64,000 nucleotides of DNA, from NCBI GenBank assembly GCA_947498505.1, contig CANMKG010000003.1, positions 1 to 64,000 of the forward strand, read 5' to 3'. Of the stretch, positions 54,110 through 61,989 are shown piece after piece; position 1 is the first letter of the stretch, and every line of letters starts with the position of its first letter. The DNA is from an uncultured Maribacter sp. Lineage in GTDB: Bacteria > Bacteroidota > Bacteroidia > Flavobacteriales > Flavobacteriaceae. Made by a program: the position numbers and the translations under genes. The notes under the pieces are model-generated. The model searched no databases. It saw only the letters and a program-made list of their open reading frames with translations, and had not been told where the DNA came from.

Positions 54110-54123
54110 TGAAAGGCCTTTCA
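54110..54123. promoter_or_regulatory. Perfect 14-bp palindrome, candidate operator
   Basis: TGAAAGGCCTTTCA lies 37 bp before the 51-aa lipoprotein start, in the divergent region between the kinase cluster and the gene at 54274. A perfect two-fold site with a GC core in AT-rich DNA is a plausible dimer-binding operator, for example for the neighbouring regulator. Confidence 0.45.
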
Positions 54124-54206
54124 ATAGTAACTAATTGCTTGGTAACGTCTTACCAATTAATTACACCGCAATTTGAGAGTAATGTGGAAAAGGTATATGT
54201 CTTGAC

Positions 54207-54225
54207 CGTCACGAATGTCATGACG
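54207..54225. promoter_or_regulatory. CGTCA-N9-TGACG inverted repeat
   Basis: An inverted repeat with 5-bp arms upstream of the gene at 54274, 35 bp before its -7 box. It is a possible regulator-binding site, with only the arm symmetry as evidence. Confidence 0.35.
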
Positions 54226-54260
54226 ATTATTTGAGCCAAAATTTTATATGGTTTTTTCCT

Positions 54261-54268
54261 TATTTTTG
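54261..54268 (+). promoter_or_regulatory. Predicted -7 box of the gene at 54274
   Basis: TATTTTTG, then AGTCT, then the ATG at 54274: five bases between box and start codon, giving another likely leaderless or very short-leader gene. Confidence 0.5.
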
Positions 54269-54273
54269 AGTCT

Positions 54274-55026
54274 ATGGTGATTGTAAAGCTCACAGAAGAA
54301 CTACTACCTTATTTTCTTTTTCTTATTGATGAAATAGAAAACAGTAATAAAGACATAGTAATTAGCGAATTGCTAAAAGAGTGTACAGATAAAGAAATTG
54401 AAACCAGTTGGCATTCTTTGAGCAGAGCGTTTACCTTTAGAAAAATTCTTAAAGAAGGCATAAAGTCAAAGCAAACGTACTATGTGCCACTTAAAAAAAC
54501 TTTGGATGCCCTTACAAAATACTGTTATGGCGAAGACTTTATTTTTAGAGATTTGGTTAAAAATAGTAACGGTATAGATGTAAGTGAGATTAAAGTGTTG
54601 GAGCATTATCAGGGCAATACGCCAAAGGCTGTAACAATTACCCAAATTTTTGAAAAGAAACCAGAAAAAATAGAGCTTGTACAAGAACAATTGGATGCTT
54701 GTACTCATTTTTTAAAAGAATTAGAATCTTGCACACTCAAGCAGTTTATTGCAAAAGAGATTGATGAACGTTTTAATACCTTACAAAAAGAGGTAAAGAA
54801 AGAACTTGACTTAAAATCTGAGTTAATACAGTTTTTAGAAAGTAAAATTGATAAGCTTGAAGGTAAAAAAAGGCAATCTAATTTTATATATCGCTTTTTT
54901 GGCAGTTTGGGGTTGTTTTTTGTATCTATAAATTATGATGAAGTTGTTAAAACAGGAATCTTGGAGGATTTTTTAGATGCGTGTTATGGTTTAATAGATG
55001 ATGATACTATAGACGAATTATTATAG
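54274..55026 (+). CDS. Hypothetical cytoplasmic protein with coiled-coil segment
   Basis: 250 residues, no signal peptide. The N-terminal half is helical (EELLPYFLFLIDEIENSNK, LSRAFTFRKILKEGIKSKQ). Residues about 140-195 look like a coiled coil (Lys/Glu/Leu heptads in ELESCTLKQFI ... KSELIQFLESKIDKLE). The end has a short hydrophobic stretch (FFGSLGLFFVSI) and an acidic tail. I do not recognise the family. It precedes the 212-aa membrane-anchored gene by 26 bp, so they form an operon. Confidence 0.6.
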   Translation: MVIVKLTEELLPYFLFLIDEIENSNKDIVISELLKECTDKEIETSWHSLSRAFTFRKILKEGIKSKQTYYVPLKKTLDALTKYCYGEDFIFRDLVKNSNGIDVSEIKVLEHYQGNTPKAVTITQIFEKKPEKIELVQEQLDACTHFLKELESCTLKQFIAKEIDERFNTLQKEVKKELDLKSELIQFLESKIDKLEGKKRQSNFIYRFFGSLGLFFVSINYDEVVKTGILEDFLDACYGLIDDDTIDELL

Positions 55027-55052
55027 GGAATAGGGGTGTAAAAATATAGAAA

Positions 55053-55691
55053 ATGAAGTTAAAAACTGAGCGTAGCATAAAATTTTGGCTAACCACAATA
55101 GCCAAAATAGCTTTTATTGTTTTAATAGTTTTCAAAATATATGATTTCGTAATTTCTAAAAAATCGGAAGATAGAAGTGAGAATAAGGTTACTGTTAAAA
55201 ATGACTCTTTAAACTCAAAAGCGGAAATTATAGATAAAGAATTACCACTTGTAAAAAACAAACCAATACCACAAACTAAGCTTAAAAAAGAAGCCTCTGC
55301 ACCAACTAAAAATTCCATTTATGTATTAATTTACAATAGTAATGGGATTGACTATTCTATAGCAAATCGTTTAGAAAATACTGTGTTCCAAAAGTATAAC
55401 CTTAGTACAGCACCGTCAGAAATAGTTATTAAAAAAAATGAGTTTTTGGTTGGAAATTTTTCTTCTCTTAAAAAAATAAAACCAGAATTCATAGTTACTG
55501 GTGAAGTAGATTATAGTTTTAAAAAAGGTTCGCAATCTTCTAACACCATAAGTTGTCAAATTAACTTGCAGTTTAGTACATACAGTACCATTACTAGTAC
55601 TAAGCAAAGGGATTTGTCAAAATCTATTCAAGTAAATGGTATAGGTTTTACAGAAGAAGAGGCAAAAGCCAATGCCATAAAAAAAATATAA
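55053..55691 (+). CDS. Hypothetical membrane-anchored protein
   Basis: 212 residues. It has a short basic N-terminus, one membrane helix (FWLTTIAKIAFIVLIVFKIYDFV, about 11-33), a Lys-rich linker (about 40-85) and a compact C-terminal domain: SIYVLIYNSNGIDYSIAN, FLVGNFSSLKKIKPEFIVTGEVDY, EEEAKANAIKKI. The strand-helix-strand order and the P-x-F-I-V-T-G-E segment recall the nucleotide-free alpha/beta domain of TolB-N/CsgG/FlgO-like proteins, including the protein encoded convergently 6 bp away. That similarity is a visual inference. Function unknown. Confidence 0.6.
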   Translation: MKLKTERSIKFWLTTIAKIAFIVLIVFKIYDFVISKKSEDRSENKVTVKNDSLNSKAEIIDKELPLVKNKPIPQTKLKKEASAPTKNSIYVLIYNSNGIDYSIANRLENTVFQKYNLSTAPSEIVIKKNEFLVGNFSSLKKIKPEFIVTGEVDYSFKKGSQSSNTISCQINLQFSTYSTITSTKQRDLSKSIQVNGIGFTEEEAKANAIKKI

Positions 55692-55697
55692 GAAAGC

Positions 55698-56609
55698 TTA
55701 TTTGATAGTATAGGTTTTAGATTTGCACGTTTCTATATTAATTTCACCTTTGTCGAAAAGGTATTTAGCCGTAGGGTCTTGATGAAGTTTATATAACCCT
55801 CCACCTAATTCTTTTTCAAATACTTCCCATTTGACAACATAATAGTTTAGTGTTCTATTTTTTATTTTGTACATACATTTTGTTTCACCTGGATCTAAAA
55901 AAATATCAGACATAATAGTTCTGTTTCCTTCATTTTCTTTATAGTGTTTTCCTCGTATTACGAGTTTACTATTTGTAGAATTGTAAAAGCATAAATTTCC
56001 AAAATTTTCTTCTTTACATTTAGAATCTACAGTTTCGGGATTGTTAACTGTTTCATTAGAATTTAATGGCGTATTAAAACCTTTATTAGTAGAATTTCCT
56101 CCGTTGACGCTAATTCCTAAATATGAGCTAATATTTTCGTTTAGGGGTAAATTACCCATACTAGCAGCAAATTGTAGAGCGGTTTCAGTATCTAAAACTT
56201 TGGCTCTTACTTTTACAACAGAATTTAAAACAGTATAAGTCCCTGTAATTACAGCATCTACCGCTGTTATTTTTCCTAATTTTTTGGCTGTGGCACCATC
56301 TATGTAGCCTTCAGAATTTAGTTGGTGTTCTTTAAGCAAAACATCAAGGTGGTTTCTATCAATTACCTGAAAATTATCACCAAAGTTGGTTAGGTAAACG
56401 GAAAAATCTTCTGTAATGTAATTTCCTAGAGCTGTAGTTTCTCCGTTTTCGGTAAAAAACCCCCAAACCGCTACCTTTTTTTTGTCTTTAAGACCTATTT
56501 TTTTTGATATACCTTCGGCAATTTTTTCTAATCCAGAATCAAAATCTTGAGCATTTGTTGATGATAAACATATAATTGTGGCTATAAAACAAGTAATTAA
56601 ATATTTCAT
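55698..56609 (-). CDS. CsgG/FlgO-like secreted protein
   Basis: 303 residues with a signal peptide (TCFIATIICLSSTNAQ). The domain at about 42-160 has KVAVWGFFTENGETTALG, FQVIDRNHLDVLLKEHQL and AVDAVITGTYTVLNSVVKVRAKVLDTETA, the pattern of the CsgG/FlgO/TolB-N superfamily. A Ser/Asn-rich linker (165-195) precedes a Cys-containing C-terminal domain (CKEENFGNLCFYN ... MYKIKNRTLNYYVVKW). CsgG proteins are outer-membrane channels with a lipid anchor; this one has no lipobox and is probably periplasmic. It converges with the membrane-anchored gene at 55053. Confidence 0.7.
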   Translation of the reverse strand: MKYLITCFIATIICLSSTNAQDFDSGLEKIAEGISKKIGLKDKKKVAVWGFFTENGETTALGNYITEDFSVYLTNFGDNFQVIDRNHLDVLLKEHQLNSEGYIDGATAKKLGKITAVDAVITGTYTVLNSVVKVRAKVLDTETALQFAASMGNLPLNENISSYLGISVNGGNSTNKGFNTPLNSNETVNNPETVDSKCKEENFGNLCFYNSTNSKLVIRGKHYKENEGNRTIMSDIFLDPGETKCMYKIKNRTLNYYVVKWEVFEKELGGGLYKLHQDPTAKYLFDKGEINIETCKSKTYTIK

Positions 56610-56762
56610 TTTGGTATGGTTTTTTTGACGTTTACTAAATTAAAACATATTTTGACTTTAAAATAAGGAAAGCCGTAAAACCATAAAAATCAGGTGATTT
56701 TAAGTACCAAAACTAAATTAATGTATAAATAACTTTTTAGGAGCTAATATCGTTTTTAGAGG

Positions 56763-59700
56763 CTAATTAATTTGAATCATCTGAACAGAATCATTGTTTT
56801 TAGTTGCTAGAATATAGTTTTTACCATTAAAAGGTATGGAATGCATGTCTTTTACATCACCAGGGAGATACAAACCACTTTTTAAAGCCTTAATTGGTGT
56901 AAAATTACCTTTTCCATTTCCTTTTAAAAAGAGTCCATTACTAGCATCATTTCTCGGGGTTTCAACTTCAGAACTATATAAATTTCCTGCTAATACTGCG
57001 TCGAGGTTTCCATCTTTGTCAAAATCTTGTACCACAATCTGATTAACATTGGAGAGTTGAGCTTCTACAGGTAGCTTGTGCACAATAAACTTACCATTTT
57101 TATTTTCTAGGTATACGCTAGCAAAAGATTTTACTTGATAGTGCAGTGAATTTCCCAAAGCTTTTTTTGTATAAACCTCATCTAAAGTAGCTATAGAAAA
57201 ACTAGCGTAATCTTTATATTTTGCCTTAATAGCTGGTATTTGCTGTGAAGAGCATTCTCTTCCTCTTAAGGGGTATTCTTTGCCATTGTTGTAGTAACTA
57301 AGAACAATATCGTTTTTGTTGTTTTTATCAAAATCGTTCAGATAAATATCAAAAGTTTCTTCTGAATTAGCCTTGTATTTATAGTTTAAACCTAGGTTTC
57401 CAGCTATAAAATCGGTGTCACCATCGTTATCAAAATCTCCAGACTTAATACTAAACCACCATCCCGTAGTGTCTTCTAAGTTTAATTTGGGAGCAATGTT
57501 TTTAAAGGAGCCCTTGATGTTTTTAAAAACCGTAATAGGCATCCATTCACCTACTACGATTAAATCTGTCCAACCATCTTTATCAATATCGGTCCACGAT
57601 GCGTCGGTAGCTAAGCCAAGCTTTAAAAGGTCGGGAGCTAAGGTTTTTGTAACGTCAATAAATTTAGGGGTGCCCTTTGTACTTCTATTTTCAAGAATAT
57701 AACTTTTTGCGGGTTGCGGATAATTACCAGGTATTAAACGCCCTCCTATAAAAAGGTCTAAATCACCATCTTTATCAAAATCGTTACTGTAGACTCTTGA
57801 CCCACTAGTTAGCATGCTTGGAAGAGCGGTAGTATCTTTTGAGAAATTACCTTTTCCGTCATTAATGTATAATCGGTCTTGAAGCTTCAAGGAGTTTGGT
57901 TCAAATTCGTTTCCTCCACTTACGATGTAAACATCGTTATCTCCATCATTATCGGCATCAAAAATATGGATTCCCATATCTTCAGAATTAGTATCTATAC
58001 TAAATACCGTATTTTCTTGTTTACTAAAACTTTTTTTATTTTGATAATATACCGCTGTTGGATTTTGAGATGCTCCTCCAATTATAATATCTTCTAAGGC
58101 GTCTCCGTTTAAATCACCAACCGCAATATATGGACCTAATCTTGAGGTTTGGTGTGGTAAAAGCACTTCTTTTATAAAATCGTTATACGTATTCTCAATG
58201 TGATTATGTTCTAAAAATTGATTTAAAATGGTAGACTTAAATAATGTTGTTGAAGCGATTTGTGCTTCTACATTATTCAGTGCATTCTTATGATTAATTG
58301 TTATGCTTTGGTTTGATACCACATTTTCTATTTTTTGAACCGTATTATCTGGCCATTGTATTTTTATGGTTTCAATTGTGTCAACTTGTCCAACTCCAAA
58401 GTGAAACTCTGGCGCTACGGAAGATTGAAATCCTCTTGTAAGGGTTAATTCTTGAAACTGTGTATTTGCCTTTGTTTTGACCGTTATCTTGGCACCAATA
58501 CCCAAAGGATTTTGAGCAGCGCCTTTTAGTTTAATATTTAAATAGTTGTTGTAGTCAGAACTTTTGTTTTCGAAAATAGTAGCAGTATCATCAATATTAT
58601 TGGTAATTATTTCTAAATCGCCATCATTATCTAAATCGGCGTAAACTCCACCATTAGAGAAGCCTTTGTATTGTATTCCCCAGTCTTTATTTTTTTTGGA
58701 GAAGGTTAGGTTACCATTGTTTTGATAGACAAAATTGTCAATTTTTTCAGAAGGGATGGCTAAGCTTCTTTTTAAAAAATTCTTATCAGAATTTCGAATG
58801 TTTTTTATGGAATCGAAATAATCTTTGTTGTTAATTTCTCTTCGGGTTCCGTTGGAAATAAAGATATCTTTAAATCCATCATTATCTAAATCTGCAAGTA
58901 GGGGTCCCCAACTCCAATCAGTAGAAGAAACTCCAGCAAGCCTAGAGATATTACTAAAATCAGGAAGCGTATCGTTAATAACTCCATTATTTAGTTGTAA
59001 GCTATTTTGCATGTATTGGTAATGAAAACCAGAATTAACAGTACTCCAGAAAAGCTTTGGGTTCATAGATGCCATGTTGGCTTTTGCTCGTCTATTGTCT
59101 TGAGCGGTCATATCCACCTGAAAAATATCTAAAAGACCGTCATTGTTAAGATCTGCGATGTCTACACCCATTCCATAAAAAGAGGTGTTTTTGGTGAGTT
59201 CTTTGGACATTTCTGAAAATGTACCATTTTTGTTGTTGATGTAAAATAAATCGGGAGAACTAAAGTCATTAGAGACATAGAGGTCGGGCCAACTGTCTTG
59301 ATTTATATCTGCTACAGTAGCACTTAAAGAAAGCCCAAAATTATGAACACCAGCTTCTTTGGTTACATTGGTAAAAACACCATTATCATTTCTATATAAT
59401 TTATCGGATTCTATGTCTTTGGGGTTTGATTTTTTAAAACGATAATATTGATTAGGGGCGTTAAATGGAGTTGGAGGGTAGTTAGCAATATACAGGTCTA
59501 AATCCCCGTCCAAATCATAATCAAAAAAGGTAGATTGCACGCTGTTTCCTGTTTCGGCGATACCATAGTCTTTTGCTTGTTCCGAAAAAGTATTATCACC
59601 ATTATTAACGAACAATTGATTTTCTTTTGGCCCATATTTACCTCCAACAGAACAGTAAATATCCAGATAGCCATCTTGATTAATATCTACCATTGTTACA

Positions 59701-60065
59701 CCGGTATACCACCTATTATCACCAGTTATATGGGCTGTTTCAGTAATGTCTTGGAATTGAAGGTTTCCTTTGTTTAGATATAGTTTGTTTGGCACCATAT
59801 TACCTGTAAAAAACAAATCTATTAATCCATCATTATTAATGTCCCCAGCAGAAACACCTCCACCCATAAAAATATAACCATAGGTGAAATAATTTAGAGA
59901 ATCATTTTCTGTTAGCGTGTTGGCAAAAGTTATATTTGATTCTTTAGCATTAAGTTGCGAAAAAATTTTCTCAGTTTTTTTTAGAGCAATTTTCTCTTGG
60001 TTAGAGCAACTAAAAGCACTTACCATTAATAAAAAAAGAAGAAAGGTTTTTAAGATGTGGGTCAT
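56763..60065 (-). CDS. FG-GAP/VCBS repeat lipoprotein with ASPIC/UnbV domain
   Basis: 1100 residues with a lipoprotein signal (LLMVSAFSC, Cys20). Two seven-bladed-propeller-like sets of FG-GAP repeats show many calcium loops of the form D-x-D-x-D-G-x-x-D (DINNDGLIDLF, DYDLDGDLDLY, DADNDGDNDVY). Between them, about 515-600, sits an ASPIC/UnbV domain (NYLNIKLKGAAQNPLGIGAKI ... ETIKIQWPDNTVQKIE). Such proteins are CRTAC1-like and often follow SusC/SusD genes in Bacteroidota; they are believed to be surface glycan or protein binders, not known enzymes. It lies downstream of SusD behind a hairpin, perhaps a partial-readthrough operon member. Confidence 0.9.
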   Translation of the reverse strand: MTHILKTFLLFLLMVSAFSCSNQEKIALKKTEKIFSQLNAKESNITFANTLTENDSLNYFTYGYIFMGGGVSAGDINNDGLIDLFFTGNMVPNKLYLNKGNLQFQDITETAHITGDNRWYTGVTMVDINQDGYLDIYCSVGGKYGPKENQLFVNNGDNTFSEQAKDYGIAETGNSVQSTFFDYDLDGDLDLYIANYPPTPFNAPNQYYRFKKSNPKDIESDKLYRNDNGVFTNVTKEAGVHNFGLSLSATVADINQDSWPDLYVSNDFSSPDLFYINNKNGTFSEMSKELTKNTSFYGMGVDIADLNNDGLLDIFQVDMTAQDNRRAKANMASMNPKLFWSTVNSGFHYQYMQNSLQLNNGVINDTLPDFSNISRLAGVSSTDWSWGPLLADLDNDGFKDIFISNGTRREINNKDYFDSIKNIRNSDKNFLKRSLAIPSEKIDNFVYQNNGNLTFSKKNKDWGIQYKGFSNGGVYADLDNDGDLEIITNNIDDTATIFENKSSDYNNYLNIKLKGAAQNPLGIGAKITVKTKANTQFQELTLTRGFQSSVAPEFHFGVGQVDTIETIKIQWPDNTVQKIENVVSNQSITINHKNALNNVEAQIASTTLFKSTILNQFLEHNHIENTYNDFIKEVLLPHQTSRLGPYIAVGDLNGDALEDIIIGGASQNPTAVYYQNKKSFSKQENTVFSIDTNSEDMGIHIFDADNDGDNDVYIVSGGNEFEPNSLKLQDRLYINDGKGNFSKDTTALPSMLTSGSRVYSNDFDKDGDLDLFIGGRLIPGNYPQPAKSYILENRSTKGTPKFIDVTKTLAPDLLKLGLATDASWTDIDKDGWTDLIVVGEWMPITVFKNIKGSFKNIAPKLNLEDTTGWWFSIKSGDFDNDGDTDFIAGNLGLNYKYKANSEETFDIYLNDFDKNNKNDIVLSYYNNGKEYPLRGRECSSQQIPAIKAKYKDYASFSIATLDEVYTKKALGNSLHYQVKSFASVYLENKNGKFIVHKLPVEAQLSNVNQIVVQDFDKDGNLDAVLAGNLYSSEVETPRNDASNGLFLKGNGKGNFTPIKALKSGLYLPGDVKDMHSIPFNGKNYILATKNNDSVQMIQIN

Positions 60066-60102
60066 TGAAAAAAATATGAATTATTTTAATGATTGTTGTT
60101 AT

Positions 60103-60134
60103 AAAAACAGGGCATTTTTAAATGCCCTGTTTTT
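60103..60134 (-). terminator. Terminator-like hairpin after SusD
   Basis: AAAAACAGGGCATTT (60103-60117) and AAATGCCCTGTTTTT (60120-60134) form a 15-bp inverted repeat with T-tails in both directions. It lies 41 bp after the SusD stop and 37 bp before the FG-GAP gene. It could attenuate transcription of the downstream gene. Confidence 0.85.
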
Positions 60135-60174
60135 CAAAAAACTAACTCTAAACTTAATAACATAGGGTATTATT

Positions 60175-61983
60175 TTAGTATCCTGTGTTTTGTTCTAAAA
60201 TACCACCACTTAAATCAATTGCATTTACAGGAATTGGAAAAACATTATTAATTTCTGCGTATGTGCCTACCTCATCTCCGAAAGGAGTAATAGTACGTCC
60301 CTCATTGGTAGCATATTCTGTCATGATTTCAACAAAATTTCCCCATCTTCTTAGGTCAAACAATCTATGACCTTCCATACCTAATTCAAGACGACGTTCA
60401 AAGCGAACAGCTTTTCTTGCGAAACTCTGGTCGGCAAATGCTGTATAAGGTTCAACCTCATAGTTTGCTGCGTCTCCTGGAGTAGCAATACCTCCAAATT
60501 TAGGATCTTCTACTGTTTGTACGTAGCTTGAGTTTTTGGCTCTATTGCGTACTCGGTTTACATATTCTAAAGCTAATGGTAAATCAGGACTACTTTTTTC
60601 CACGGCTGCTTCGGCGGCCATAAGTAATACATCAGCAAAACGCATAATATGATAATTAACTCCAGATAATTGTTGCCCCCATGAGCCTGTTGCTTGGTTG
60701 GAAGTTTCTCCAGACCAATACACATTTTTTTTGGGTAAGTACGACCCTGAAATATCACCATACTCTGCACGAATCCAGTTATTGCCAATATGTTCTCCGT
60801 AACCATTGTAATCTATTCCTCTCCTACCTACAGTATAATCCGCCCTTGGGTCTAGTGGCCCATCATAAGGAACCCAGTCCGGACCAATATGATTTCCATT
60901 TTCATCTTTAAATTTAAAATTAGGAATAGGGTTGTCGTCTCCATCAAGGATTAACTTTCCAGTGTTATCTGATTGAAATGTGTCTAAAGCAAAATCACTA
61001 GTCACATCGGTTTGGTTGTAGGTATCTAATAATGGCAAACCAGAACCATCTGTTTGAAAAGCATTAAGTAAATCTTGGGTAGGTTGATAAAATCCACAGC
61101 AAGAACCAAATGGACCTGGATTAGGAAAGTTCAATGCCCCTCGAACATTTCCATTAAAAGATTGACCGTCGTCTGTAGTAAATTGAATGGCAAAAATAGA
61201 TTCTACACTATTGTCCCCTGCCAATCTAAAATTATCTACAAAATCAGGTAATAAATTGTATGGCCCAGAAACTACAACATCATTTAATAATGTAAAAGCT
61301 TCATCCCACTCAGATTGGTGTAAATGTACTTTTCCTAAAAAAGCTTTGGCTGTCCATGAAGTTGGTCTACCAACTTGAGCTTGTGTATCTGGTAAGTTGT
61401 CTATAGCATGTTGAAAATCTGCTTCTATTTGTTCCCAAATAGGTCCAGGATTAGGTTGATTAAATTCTGTATTTGCATAATTTTCTTCAGAAATGTACGG
61501 CACATTCCCCCACATTTTTTGAAGCTCAAAGTTAAAGTGCCCACGTAAAAAACGTGCTTCTGCTAATTGAGCAGAAAAATCGCCTTCTTCAATGGTATTA
61601 ATTAATGCAATTACGGCATTTGCTCTGTTGACACCGGCAAAAACTGCTCCCCATTTTCCTAGAAAATAAGAACTACCAGTGGTCCATGTCATAGTTTCTA
61701 TGTTGTATAACTCGGGTTGATCTCCATCTGTACTTCCTTTGTGAGCGTCATCGGCTAAAACATCCATAATCCAGTTATCTCCAGAGGTAGACCAGTCTTC
61801 ACCAAACCCATTATCTCTTACTCCGTCTAAAGTAGAATATGCTCCAGTTAACATTAAGTTTACTCCGGTTTCGTTTTTAAGTGATTCGTCACTAAGTGCT
61901 CCAATAGCAGGAGACTCTGTAAAATCACTACTACATGCTAGTATTCCTATTAGCATTGTTAAATAAGCTATTGTTTTTTTCAT
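60175..61983 (-). CDS. SusD/RagB family nutrient-binding outer-membrane lipoprotein
   Basis: 602 residues with a lipoprotein signal (MLIGILACSSDF, Cys17). SusD features: the N-terminal LSDESLKNETGVNLMLTGAY, a TPR-rich helical core (LAEARFLRGHFNFELQKMWGNVPYI), and a C-terminal part with RFADVLLMAAEAAVE, FERRLELGMEGHRLFDLRRWG and FPIPVNAIDLSGGILEQNTGY. It binds glycans or other nutrients at the cell surface with the SusC transporter, whose gene ends 6 bp upstream, and delivers them for import. Confidence 0.95.
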   Translation of the reverse strand: MKKTIAYLTMLIGILACSSDFTESPAIGALSDESLKNETGVNLMLTGAYSTLDGVRDNGFGEDWSTSGDNWIMDVLADDAHKGSTDGDQPELYNIETMTWTTGSSYFLGKWGAVFAGVNRANAVIALINTIEEGDFSAQLAEARFLRGHFNFELQKMWGNVPYISEENYANTEFNQPNPGPIWEQIEADFQHAIDNLPDTQAQVGRPTSWTAKAFLGKVHLHQSEWDEAFTLLNDVVVSGPYNLLPDFVDNFRLAGDNSVESIFAIQFTTDDGQSFNGNVRGALNFPNPGPFGSCCGFYQPTQDLLNAFQTDGSGLPLLDTYNQTDVTSDFALDTFQSDNTGKLILDGDDNPIPNFKFKDENGNHIGPDWVPYDGPLDPRADYTVGRRGIDYNGYGEHIGNNWIRAEYGDISGSYLPKKNVYWSGETSNQATGSWGQQLSGVNYHIMRFADVLLMAAEAAVEKSSPDLPLALEYVNRVRNRAKNSSYVQTVEDPKFGGIATPGDAANYEVEPYTAFADQSFARKAVRFERRLELGMEGHRLFDLRRWGNFVEIMTEYATNEGRTITPFGDEVGTYAEINNVFPIPVNAIDLSGGILEQNTGY

Positions 61984-61989
61984 GATTTT

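Noticed and set aside
54466-55607. Minus-strand frames antisense to the genes at 54274 and 55053
   Set aside because: The plus-strand genes have a promoter box, consistent spacing and protein-like composition; the antisense peptides are low-complexity and aromatic-rich.
59535-59777. Plus-strand frames antisense to the FG-GAP gene (also near 57415 and 57879)
   Set aside because: Antisense shadows of a strongly supported repeat protein, with no start signals.
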